From NCBI GenBank assembly GCA_000499405.2, contig HG738140.1, positions 15,515,097 to 15,579,096 on the forward strand: a stretch of DNA of 64,000 nt. Reading direction: 5' to 3'. This document shows, piece by piece, positions 38,886 through 49,613 of the stretch. A model generated the notes under the pieces. That model worked only from the letters and a program-made list of their open reading frames with translations. It made no database searches and was not told the DNA's origin. Origin of the DNA: Onchocerca volvulus. Lineage: Eukaryota > Nematoda > Chromadorea > Rhabditida > Onchocercidae. The position numbers were made by a program, and so were the translations under genes. Position 1 is the first letter of the stretch. Each line of letters opens with the position of its first letter.

Positions 38886-40784
38886 TCAGAACCATCTGCT
38901 TTTTTTGTTTATCATTGTATCACGCTTGAAAACTTTCAGTTTAATAATTTTAGCAATTTCTTGTGCAGAACGATTCTGACCTGGAATGAATGTACTGACA
39001 GAAAGAAATCAATTAATAAATGGAAAAAAGAATTAACGAAATAGTAGGGACAAAATATCAAAAAGAAATTCTAAGAAGAATGACTTCCCCAACTATTGAC
39101 ATCATTTTTACGAAAAAAAAAAAGCTCACCATAATAATCATGAAAATCACCATCTGGATCTATTAGATACATGATAACAGTGTGATCAACAATATAATCA
39201 TTTCCGTCTGCTTTAGGTCCTTGGCTATAATAAACGCGAAATGCCTTTGCTACTTTGGCAACCTGAAGAAAGAATCTTGATTTTCTTAATTTATTTTTTC
39301 TACTTCTTATTAATTTTAAGAAGATCAAAATATTATACCTGTTCTTTTGAACCAGTATAGCCTTTTATTTTGGGAGAAAATTCTGTACAGTATTCTTTCA
39401 CTCTTTTAATTGTGTCACGTTCTGGATCCACCGATATGAAAACTGGAATTACTTTGATTTTTTCTTCACTTTTTTCAAGGATTTCCACCACCTAAAACTT
39501 GCATAAAATAGTAATTCCAAACCAATGAAGCCATAAATTTTCATAAAATTCAAAACAATACATTTGCAAAATAAGTCTTAGCTTTTGAGTAGTCTGTTTT
39601 ACATTTCAATCAAAAAAAAAAAGCTAATAAAATGAAACTTTTTTGAAGAGCAACAAATTTCAAGAAAAAATGAATATCAAAAAAAAAAACTGACTTCAAC
39701 CATTTTCTCGATAGAATCCGGACAAACATCAGGGCAGTGAGTGAAACCAAAATACAATAAAAGCCAATTCCCTTTGAGTTGTTCGGATCCTCCTAATTTA
39801 CCATCAAAATCTATCAATTCCCATGAACCACCAATGCGAGCCTTACCAATTGTTTGCTTTCTTTCACTTTCTAGTTCTCTCATTTTCTACAATGTGTCCT
39901 AAATTATTATAACCGCCACTGAACTTTCTATGGAAAACTATATTTCAAAAGAACTAAATTTTGAAATTCTTAAGAGATACTTGCTGATTCGAGAATTAAA
40001 ATAAGCCTGCTATTATCGACAGCAAACCCTTCATCAACGAATTTAAAGAAAACAAAAAATATATACCTTTTCTCGCAAACCTGATAAAATAATAACTAGA
40101 ATAACACTGACACCAACAACAATCATAGCCAGTTTCCCCGTGAAAATTTCTCGAATCCCTCTCTTCTGAAAAAAAAAAAAAAAAAATCATATTAGGCGAA
40201 ATGCTACTTTTCCTTCTTTATTTCCTCTTTCAATCAAATAATAGGTAATTGTGATTTAGAATCTTGAAATATCTGACAACTAATCTACCTGTTCTCTTAA
40301 TTTTCGAATGTTTTCTTTATGATTTGTCGACAGTTCATCTTTTTTCAAAGCTTTTTCTAACTCCTCCATATCTACTTTCAAATCATCATTTCTTCTTGCC
40401 TTCTCTAAATGTAGTGTGATTTTACGTTTCAAAAAAACAACATTTAAGTTCTAAAAAACTTCAAGTAAAAATACAATAAAATAAGAAAAAACAAATTCAT
40501 TTCGAATTACTATTGTTCCTTGAAAATATAACTGATGCAATAAAAGAATAAAGAAATGGGCTATCATCCACTTAATTGAAAATTACTAATATATTAAATT
40601 TTTTTGTGACATAACCATAATTTGCAATAAATAACAAACTTTTTTCACTGGTATTGTCAGTTTCAATAGTAGCAAAGCGTAATGAATTAGTAGCATGAAG
40701 GAAACACCTTCTGATACAGTAACACTGAGAAGTCGAATTAGAAGCTGATAACCGAGATAGAACAGTGCAAGTTATACGAAACAT
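38886..40784 (-). CDS. sco1: SCO1-type cytochrome c oxidase copper chaperone
   Basis: Inner-mitochondrial-membrane protein that delivers copper to the CuA site of cytochrome oxidase subunit II. Exons in transcript order: 40784-40640, 40404-40289, 40165-40067, 39886-39695, 39491-39339, 39262-39130, 38980-38886; phases join to 310 residues, the usual length. The first 50 residues are Arg/Ser-rich with few acids, like a mitochondrial presequence. A charged helix follows, then a single membrane helix ([17 protein letters not shown]). The thioredoxin-like domain has the copper-ligand Cys pair in [13 protein letters not shown], the ISVDPERDT strand, and the distal copper-ligand His in [17 protein letters not shown], ending [23 protein letters not shown] directly precedes the ATG, so a spliced leader could provide the whole 5' leader. 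The OSTM1 gene starts about 650 bp away in the opposite direction. Confidence 0.96.
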
Positions 40785-41431
40785 CTGAAAATCGGCCAAT
40801 TAAGATATATGACCATGAAGCATGAATCTAAACAAAAGATATCATTTATAAACCAATAAAGAAATTTAGCACTTTTGAGATGTGATGTGTACATCATTAA
40901 CAAAGATACTCGATACACTGAATCATTAGTTAGGTTTAATTAATTAAGTGATTGATGAATTAAAGGATGAATCTTCTCTTTGGAAAGAGTATGAACAAGT
41001 GAATGAATACATAAAATACGTGTTTGCCAAACGTGAACGACGTCAATACACACATCAGATACACGAAAATATTATTAAAAACTAATTGATTAATTGATTA
41101 ATTGATTAATCCCATACAGTGCTAAAAAATTATTTTATCAAAAAATAAACAGCGAAATTCGCTACTATCCAAATGGACATTTTAAAGATGTTTGCTTGTT
41201 TCAATCTTTATGATTACCATGACCCGCTATGATATTTTTCATTTTACTTTCTCACTTTACTATTCCCAACAACAAATATCCTCATTTCATTTATATTATT
41301 TCTTCTATTCTATAATTGCATTGTATCCTGCAACTCTTCTTGTTCTTATGATAAGTACTCTCTTTAAAATCAATTTATTTTGTAACGAAATGTTGCGAAG
41401 AAATTGCTCGTAATTGTTACGATGGAGCGCT
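40785..41431. promoter_or_regulatory. Shared upstream region of SCO1 and OSTM1
   Basis: 647 bp separate the divergent start codons. The segment must hold both promoters and any outrons. It includes a TTTTCAG abutting the SCO1 ATG and a short (TTGATTAA)n-like tract at 41083-41110. No clear core-promoter motif was recognised. Confidence 0.4.
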
Positions 41432-44398
41432 ATGAAAATTTTTGAATCAATGCTGCATTTTTTTTTCTTTTTTTTTGATTCATTTCTCATTGGCTTTGTT
41501 TGTTGAACAAGTGAGATTTATTCTGTGGTAATTTATGACAAAATGCTAATTTGTTTAGTTATTCGGAATCTATCTTAAATACTCCGAAAGATAGATTTGA
41601 AAAAAAATCTCTTTTGTCAATATTCAGCTAATGTTCGTATTTTCAACAGATAAGAAGCTTCATTTTAAAAAGTTTGATTTTCAGTTACTTAAAAATAATC
41701 CAGTAAATGAAACAGATGAATCATGTAGCGACATTCTCTATAGTAATTTGGTTTTGTTCATATATTACCGTAAACAATGGATTAATTCGCACATCAAACA
41801 ATCCATACGATCTGAACGCTCCTTGCCAGCCATACATTGAGGTTTTCTGTTAATATTTGCTAATAAATATTTTTCAGCCGGTGGATTATATTTGTTAAAT
41901 GCAAGACTTTTGAAAAAAAAAGTAATATATCACTGCGAACTATCAAATGATCTCTCATACCCCAGTTCGTTTTTTCATGTAATGTTATTAATCACATTCA
42001 CTAAAACAAGATAGTTCAGGTTTGTTACTTCTGATGTTAACAACAGCTTTAAAAATGTTCATCTACATTATTATATTTTGTTTATTACATATGTGTTTTG
42101 CAGAAATTCGCAGAAGCAAGTTCAAAGATGATACGTTGTGCAACCTTATATTCTTCACCCCCTAAAGTGTGCACATACTGTACCGAAGAATATATTGCTT
42201 TAAAGCAAATCGAATATAAGTTACGTAAATTGGTAAGCACTATTTTGTTAGAAAGAAGTAAGATTCGAAGAAGGAAATATAAGCAGTAAGGCATCACAAA
42301 TTCTTGTTGAAACTTATACATTCTATACTTAATCCTTGATTATATTCTATACTTACTTCTTGATTATGTAATCTTTGATTACTTTATTAAACTTGCAGTG
42401 GAGAGATTCAGTTTTTTTAGTTTCCATATTATGTAGTCTTCAGAAACTAAATTTTAGTTTTAAAGTAATTTTAAATTTTAGGAAAATGTATTTTCACATG
42501 ACAACACAACTTGCAGCCGTGTAATTTACGAGAATTATTTAATTTCTTATGTGTCAGAGGTATCGAACACAATAACAAGAAATATATGGGAAAATTCGCG
42601 CTGTCCTTGTAAAACTTTCATTTCCATTATAGAATCATAGCAAAAATACAGTCATTTTTTTCTGAGGTTTCTCTAGCTTATTCCCTTATTATCATTTTCA
42701 GTCACTTTTAGTAGGGTTTTTGTTAAACATTGTTAAAGCATTGGACACAAAATGAATTGATATTTGTTAAATTAAAATAAAATAGTATTAAGGGTGGCAA
42801 GGCTGCGTGTTTGTCTATTGCAGATAAAATGGAATATTTTGATTCTATTTAGTTGTAATCCTTGATTACTTTATTAAACTTACAATGGAGAGATTCAGTT
42901 TTTTTAGTTTCCATATTATTTTAGGAAATAGATATCATAAGTTATGACGATCTAAAACTGATCATATGTGAATAAAACTTCTAAATATCCATATTATTAA
43001 GAAAAATGGGTGCGCCTACCACAAAAAATTTTAATCATTTTAAACATTTTTGTTCTCTATCCATATCCTATATTAATGTTTATAGTTTGATGTTGCAAAT
43101 TTATTTCGCATCATATATTTCATCGTTAAGTGAAACTTAAAAAATAACCACCAATAAAAAAATTGTGCAATCATTGAAGTTAGATAAAGAAATTAAATAA
43201 TATTTTATATTTCAAATAATTTATTTTAAGTCACTGTGCGTTTTGTGTATTTCAGCTTGCGTGAATATCAACTGGAAGTTCGAGACAAACAGCACTGAAT
43301 ATATTTATTATAATAATACTATAAGCTTTCAAAATAAGTTGTATGATTGGAGGCATTGTGTTTCCAATTTCTCATATTCTCAAACCAATCAATCGGTCAT
43401 TTGCGATAAATGTCTGAGTTCATTCAATGAATTGTTCCAGTTTTACTGGTATATATACACCACACCGAATATTAATTTTTGTTTAGATGTCGAAACTACG
43501 GTTAGTCTTTTTTTCCTTTTTTTTTTTTACCAAGTAATTATAGTTTCAAATGCTGCCTAGAAACTTGTTACTTGCCAAATATTTTTGATCAAAAACTGTT
43601 CTTTGACCTTTTTTCAATTTAAACTTTTCTGTGAATGATATTTTAGATAACTTTCATGATACATAGATGCATACTCGTATCCATTATATTTTTTGTGAAA
43701 AAAGGAGGTTATCTGCATTGCTGAATAGTTGATCTGCTTTTATGCTTAAGAATTGATTTATAAGATGTGATAGGTCCTACCAATATAAGAACTAGCATTC
43801 TTTATATAAAAAATGTCTGAGGAGACTTATAAAATCATTTTATTGAATAATAATGCATCATTATTATGTGCAAATTAAACAATAAAGGGACAGACGGATT
43901 TCAGATGAACGATACAATGAATTTATGGCATAATATATGGCATTGTTCGGATGACCGAGTGGAAGAATTACGAGACTGGACTTTACTTGGATATAGTTTG
44001 GCTTTACTAATGATTATAACAGTATTTTTCTATGCTGGCAGTTATATACAAAGTTCAGAAATACAAAGGCATCTTGTGCAGTGTTGGTTTTTGTTTAATT
44101 TTTAGATTTAAACTCTTAAAATTATTGTTTTAAATTGGCAATATCAATTTCGCGTGGTCTTAAATTATTTAAATATTTATGGATTTTTATGTAACTTAGT
44201 TGTTTAGTAGGAGTTGCTTTCAGTGATTTTGTTCCTGACAATACAGCTCATTTTCTCATATGGAAATATTAAAAAATTGTAGATTCACAACTCGAAGCGC
44301 CAAGTGGTTTACGATCATATCTTCTGAGCTCATCTTTGGATAGAGTATCATCTACGTTAACTACTGGAAATACTGAACGGACCACTACTTTGCAGTAA
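41432..44398 (+). CDS. ostm1: OSTM1-like single-pass lysosomal membrane protein
   Basis: In vertebrates OSTM1 is the beta subunit of the lysosomal chloride-proton exchanger ClC-7 (family knowledge). Exons: 41432-41497 (tentative), 41685-41750, 42104-42232, 42482-42608, 43256-43500, 43905-44082, 44283-44398; phases join to 308 residues (human 334). Exon 1 gives a hydrophobic, Phe-rich signal-like peptide. The lumenal part is Cys-rich and N-glycosylation-rich, with VCTYCTEEY, IWENSRCPSC, ICDKC and FCLDVETTMNDTMNLWHNIWHC, the last matching the conserved CxDV..MN.T..LW...C stretch. One membrane helix follows (LGYSLALLMIITVFFYAGSY) and a Ser/Thr-rich cytosolic tail. An alternative start at ATG 41631, behind ATTCAG, would lack the signal peptide. 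Polyadenylation signal at 44612-44617. Confidence 0.83.
42368..42919. repeat. 65-bp direct repeats flanking OSTM1 exon 4
   Basis: A segment of about 65 bp at 42368-42432 (including TTGATTACTTTATTAAACTT and GGAGAGATTCAGTTTTTTTA) recurs at 42855-42919 with a few substitutions. The copies lie in the introns either side of exon 4 (42482-42608). Confidence 0.8.
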
Positions 44399-45502
44399 TA
44401 TGTCAAATTTTATTGTAAATTTATTTTGAATGATTAAATAGAATCATATAGTTTTATTTGGCAGTAAAATAGTCCATATCTTGGATCTTTAGTCAAAAAG
44501 ATTACAAGGACACATTTTATTGGTTAAGAAAGAAAGAAAAAAACAATCATTTCGCTATACGTTGTGGGATAATGAAGAATGACATAATAACGGTTAATTT
44601 ATCATTTGATAAATAAAAAGGAAAGAAGGATACCTATATGATTTTCGCAATTAATTTTACATCAAGAAGAAGAAGACAAAAATGATGTAGAAAGCAAGGA
44701 TGAAAATTGGAGGAAACAGAGATGGCATAATGGGCAAAGCTCTTCGTTTCTTTGTGTTAATTTCTTAAAATAAATATTGTTTATAACGTATTTCTGCTGT
44801 TCTCATTTTTAATTTTTGTTCATTGAAGAATGATTTGTTTTTCACTTTTGTTTTTGTATTTCATTCAACGTTTCGTCTGATTTGTTCAACTGTTCCAATT
44901 GTTTGAAACTTAGATAGTGATAGCTTACGCAGGATTTTAACGGGTTTACTAAAAATTATTGTAATTTGACTATTTTCAAGATATTTCATTGTTTAATACA
45001 GTTCTGGAATGGATTATTTGTCTTATTGTGTAATGAATTTTTATTTTCTTATTAAGTATTACCTGGTTGTAATTTCAATAAATTTTCAAGTAGATCTATT
45101 TCAAACACAGAGTTTATTATCATTTAGCTGTATTATGTTCTTAATCTGTATATTTCGCAATAATATTTTATTTGTGAAGCATAAATCGTTTCAAAATTTC
45201 ATGTTTATATATATATATATGCATATACTTTTTTTTTCTGGTTTGTTCCTCAATGATATCTTTTTGATAGAAGCGAGAAGCTGTTCCGCGATTCCGTGGT
45301 ATTTTATATTTGAGACTGAGAAAAGGACTATTGAGATGATTCTGGTTGCTTCTGTCCGATACATCTGACAAATGTTTATTAGAAAAAATTGATTTAGAAA
45401 AGAATAAAAAATGGAAGTTGATGATGATTTAGTGTAGGAACCTTGGTATTGTTCTTTCCGCATTGAAATTGGTTTAATTCGACTGCACATTAATAGTTTA
45501 TT
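44399..45502. other. Intergenic between OSTM1 and UQCRH
   Basis: 1.1 kb with the OSTM1 3' UTR and the UQCRH promoter or outron. Open frames across 45009-45490 on both strands lack splice context and recognisable motifs. Confidence 0.5.
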
Positions 45503-45509
45503 ACTTCAG
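45503..45509 (+). promoter_or_regulatory. Probable trans-splice acceptor of UQCRH
   Basis: ACTTCAG lies 39 nt before the ATG at 45549, with no coding exon before it. Confidence 0.4.
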
Positions 45510-45548
45510 GCAGTCAAATTTACGTATCTTGCAAGAAAGATTGTCAGC

Positions 45549-46185
45549 ATGGGAGATAATGATGAAGTGAGTTTTATTTATGTTAATTTATTTTTTCTGC
45601 TTGGCTTGTATTTGTTTTACAAATTATATCTTCCTCTGATTGCACTGTAGGGAACTCAACCATCAGCTGGTAATGAAGAAGAAGTAGTGGATTCACTGAT
45701 CAAATTCCGTGAAGAATGCATAGCTGAAACGGGAAAATGGAAGAAATTGCTGGATGATTGCACGGAGCGTGTAAATTCTAAAGTAAAGACCAAAGAATCG
45801 TGTCATTACGAAATGGTCGACTATATTCAAGCTCTTGATCATTGTGTAAGTTGTGTATAAATTTATTCGAGAAACAAAAATTTGTGGTGGTTTACTTTTC
45901 AAATAGCCAGAATTTAATTTTGAGAAATTAGTAACCAAGAATTGTTTTATTGGAAAATAAAGAGAAAGATACTACTCTATATTCTTAATTTTTAATAACT
46001 TTTTTTGGATTGAGCCATACATTAACACAATAGGAGTAGTCATTTAAGATTTCTTACCATTTCTTAAAGTATATGCTGTGGGCAGTTTTCACCTTCAGAG
46101 AAGTACGAATTTTTTTTTTTATGATGTGATACTTATGGAAAATAATTTTCAGGCTATGCCGAAGGTTTTTGCAACTTTGAAGTAA
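45549..46185 (+). CDS. uqcrh: Cytochrome bc1 complex hinge protein (subunit 6)
   Basis: Small acidic intermembrane-space subunit of respiratory complex III that sits on cytochrome c1 and helps it contact cytochrome c. Exons: 45549-45566, 45651-45845, 46153-46185; phase 0 throughout, 81 residues. The N-terminus is acidic (MGDNDE, NEEEVVD). A helical hairpin follows with four Cys in REEC, DDC, ESC and ALDHC, matching the four that form the family's two disulfides. The C-terminus AMPKVFATLK aligns with the conserved KLF..LK end. The extra Cys found in mammals between the first and second is absent. Donors are GTGAGT and GTAAGT; the last acceptor is TTTTCAG. AATAAA lies at 46264-46269. Confidence 0.93.
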
Positions 46186-49100
46186 TTCAATGGTAGTTTC
46201 TCGAGAGTAAATTTAAAAGTGATAGGTTTTTGTATCTGTGAACCTGATGAAGACGTTTTCGAAAATAAATGATTTGTTAATTTGAAACTTTTTATGTACC
46301 ACAGGTGATATGTTTAAAAATAAACCATATCGAATATTGCATGTCCAGTATACGCAGATATTTTCCAATCATTCAATTAATAACAAAACATTGGCTGGAA
46401 AATATCACAACAGCAAACCGAGCGAAAAAGTAAAATTCACTTTATTGCAAATATAGTGAAGATTGATTATGAGATATGATTGTTGGAATATAAAACAATC
46501 CAACAAAAAAAGAAAGGACAATAAGTGCAAAAAATTTTTTCATATAACTAAAAATGCAATCGTACTTGTAAAAATCTCACAGTTCTGGGTATTAAATCAT
46601 GATAACCTAAAATTTATTCAGCTGATTTATCATAGTTTTTATAAGAGCAGTTCGAATCTCTCTCATCAAGGGCATCACAATTAAACAATTTGTAATCATT
46701 TGTTTATATTTGCAGTAAATATACTTGCACATACACACATTTAATTCTCATCTATCGTATTTGATCCTTTCTTTTATGCTGTTTTTCCTCTATGAGTTCA
46801 ATCAATTTACTGTCAATTAAATTATACATCTTAGTTAATAAATACAAATTTATTGTAGTATTATTTGGTTGTATTTATTGTAGTATTATTGAGTAATTAA
46901 AAAATGTAAATATTAATAATAAAATTTGAAATTTATTGTATTAAAAATTGGTCGCATATATAATACTTGTTTATTTCTAAGTACTTTAATGATGGATTGC
47001 ATTTTTATGCCAGTAATATTATCAGTTATGCTAAATTCTGAAATTTCTATTCCATAGAGAATAAGAATGAGAAATCGAAAGCATAAAGAGAAGGCATTAT
47101 ATTATATATTATATTCGAATAAGCTTTGTAAATCAATGATGAGAAATAAAAGCTTATTATCCTTACATTCATTATATTCCTCAATAATTTCGTATTTCGA
47201 AATTTAATCAGACTATGTATTCAATTTGATTTAAATTTTTTAAACTAATTCACAACTGAATTGAAAAAGATATTTAATCCACAGATAAGGAACATGAAAT
47301 TTTCGGCTTAAAAATCGGGAAGAAATCATTTTTATCATCATCAACTGATCTTTTTGACGAGTCATCGCTGGATAAGAAACAGAGAATATTATTAATACCA
47401 TATTTTATTAAATAGCAAAAAAAAAAAAAAGAAGATTTCATTTGTTGACGAACATAATTTTACATGAATAATTTCACACTAATTACAATGTGTTCTTTTA
47501 CAAAAGAAGTTTTGAGTATTGGGATGAGATATTTTTGGATCATATTCTTGTAAATATCATGAAATTAGTTTTGAGTGAAAATGGCTATTATGATCAGTAA
47601 TTATTATTATTATTAATGCAATAACAATTCACAAATCAAAATAAAGACTATATTTCGCATATGCGACATATGTAATCTTGTACGATTGCAATTATCACTA
47701 ACATATCAATGATAATATTATCACTGTTATAATATCGAATCATTCCACTATTGATCTTATCATTGCCGTCATATCATATCATTATTTGTCTTATCATTGC
47801 CGTTATATTACTGTAACAATCATAATAATGCAACAAACTTACAGAATTCCATTTCATTATAACTAACTTATATTTTTCAAAAAGCATTTATCGGAAAAGT
47901 TTAAAAAAGAAAAAAAATTAATTGATAATAGAGTAAAATTTAAATACTTTTATCAAAATAAAATTTTTCGAAAAAAATGTAAAATTTTATTTAACAAAAC
48001 CAATTAGAATAAATAAAACTGTGTAAATATGGGCAAAAATAAATTACGATAAATAAATTATCATTGATAATATTTAAAATATTAAATGAAATAAATAATG
48101 AAATAGTTTTACGGTAATTATTTAGCCATATTTTGTAGCTGGAGATTGGAATAAAACTTCATGATTATAAAAAATTCAATCATCATTGTATGCAAACAAA
48201 TGAATATAGAATGAAAATGATTTATGCATTAATTTAGATTATTAATTAATGTGCAATAAATGGTGGTCATATTGATTTCAATTCCATAACAAATTCATAT
48301 TTAAATATATTTTATAAATATAAACAAATTAATGTATGTGTATTCAAATAAACCTTGAATTCTTGATATTCTGAGTATAATTATTCATGATTATGGAGTA
48401 TGAATAAAGAAGGTAATTGTTGAATAAATCAAATCAACCGGATGTATTCGCCTTTGAACAGGAAATGATTGCTGCATTTGATTGCATGAAAATTGAGTAA
48501 TTTGTTTAAAAAAAAGTTCTATCCATTTTAATTTCTGATATATTACTAAAAATTGCGAAAAAAAAAGAAAAAGAAAAAAATCTATTTTTTGCCTCAAAAT
48601 GAAATTTAAATGAGGGAAACTATTTCCAAAATGAAAAAAAAAAAAAAAATGAAATAAATTTGACTTTGAAAATAGTATGTAGTGTATTGCAAATTCACAT
48701 GAAATTATTATGACAACCTCCTTTTTTTCTTTTTTTTTTTTTTTTTTTTACTATTTAAGGATATTTCAAATTCATTACGCATATATTTAAGTAATTATTT
48801 AAAATACTGAATAATTCTTCCGTTCATCCAATCAAATTACTCATTACTAATGAATATTACAAATTTATGCACCATTTTAAGTAAGTATTACTCATTTAAA
48901 TTATTTATTTTCCATAAATTTGAAATTTATGCATACATTTAAGTGAGCATTAGTAAGAAAGAGTTACAATTACAATTATTTAATTTCCATTAAATGCTTT
49001 GCTTTGAAATAATTCCTTTAGTATTAGCCTAAAAAGTTGAATAAAACTTGACATCATATTTTGTTGAATGTTTTCGATGCTTTTTTCAGAAGCAAATAGA

Positions 49101-49613
49101 CGAAATGAATGCAATTAATGGGACAAGTATTACATTTCACATGTTGAAAAATCGATAATATCCTTTGGGACAAGAGAGAGGAGATTTTGATGATAGTGTT
49201 GGTTTGGATGTATTATACTTTAGAAATGGAAAGAAAGACTAAGCCCTTTTTATTGAGGCTTGGCCGAGGCTGTCTTTTTTTATCCAATCTATATTTTATT
49301 TTTATTTATTTATTTTTTTTTTGTATTCCTTTCTTTTCATTTTTATTATTTTGCAGAATTTATGAAAAAATAATTTTTTCATATTCTAGAAAAAAATTGG
49401 GAAGAAATAACAATTATAATTGTTTAATTAAAAAAAAAAGGAAAAAAAAAAGGGAAAAAAGGAAAAATTTGAAATATAATTTTTGACAAAAATTTTACCG
49501 AAAAAAAAAAAAATTTTCAATGATTTTGATTTTGAATATATTCTTGAAAATCTTTCTTGTTTTTGACTAATAATTTGATAAAGAATTAGTCATTTTTAAA
49601 GAATCTTTTGTCA
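46186..49613. other. Intergenic, no gene seen
   Basis: 3.4 kb with the UQCRH 3' UTR and the promoter of the Dickkopf-like gene. AT-rich, with short duplicated phrases near 47750-47815 (TCTTATCATTGCCGT repeats) and long T or A runs near 48630 and 48721-48750. No splice-bounded coding segment was recognised. Confidence 0.5.

Noticed and set aside
46640..46680. GTTCGAATC phrase resembling a tRNA T loop
   Set aside because: No D arm or acceptor stem upstream; it lies in ordinary AT-rich intergenic sequence.
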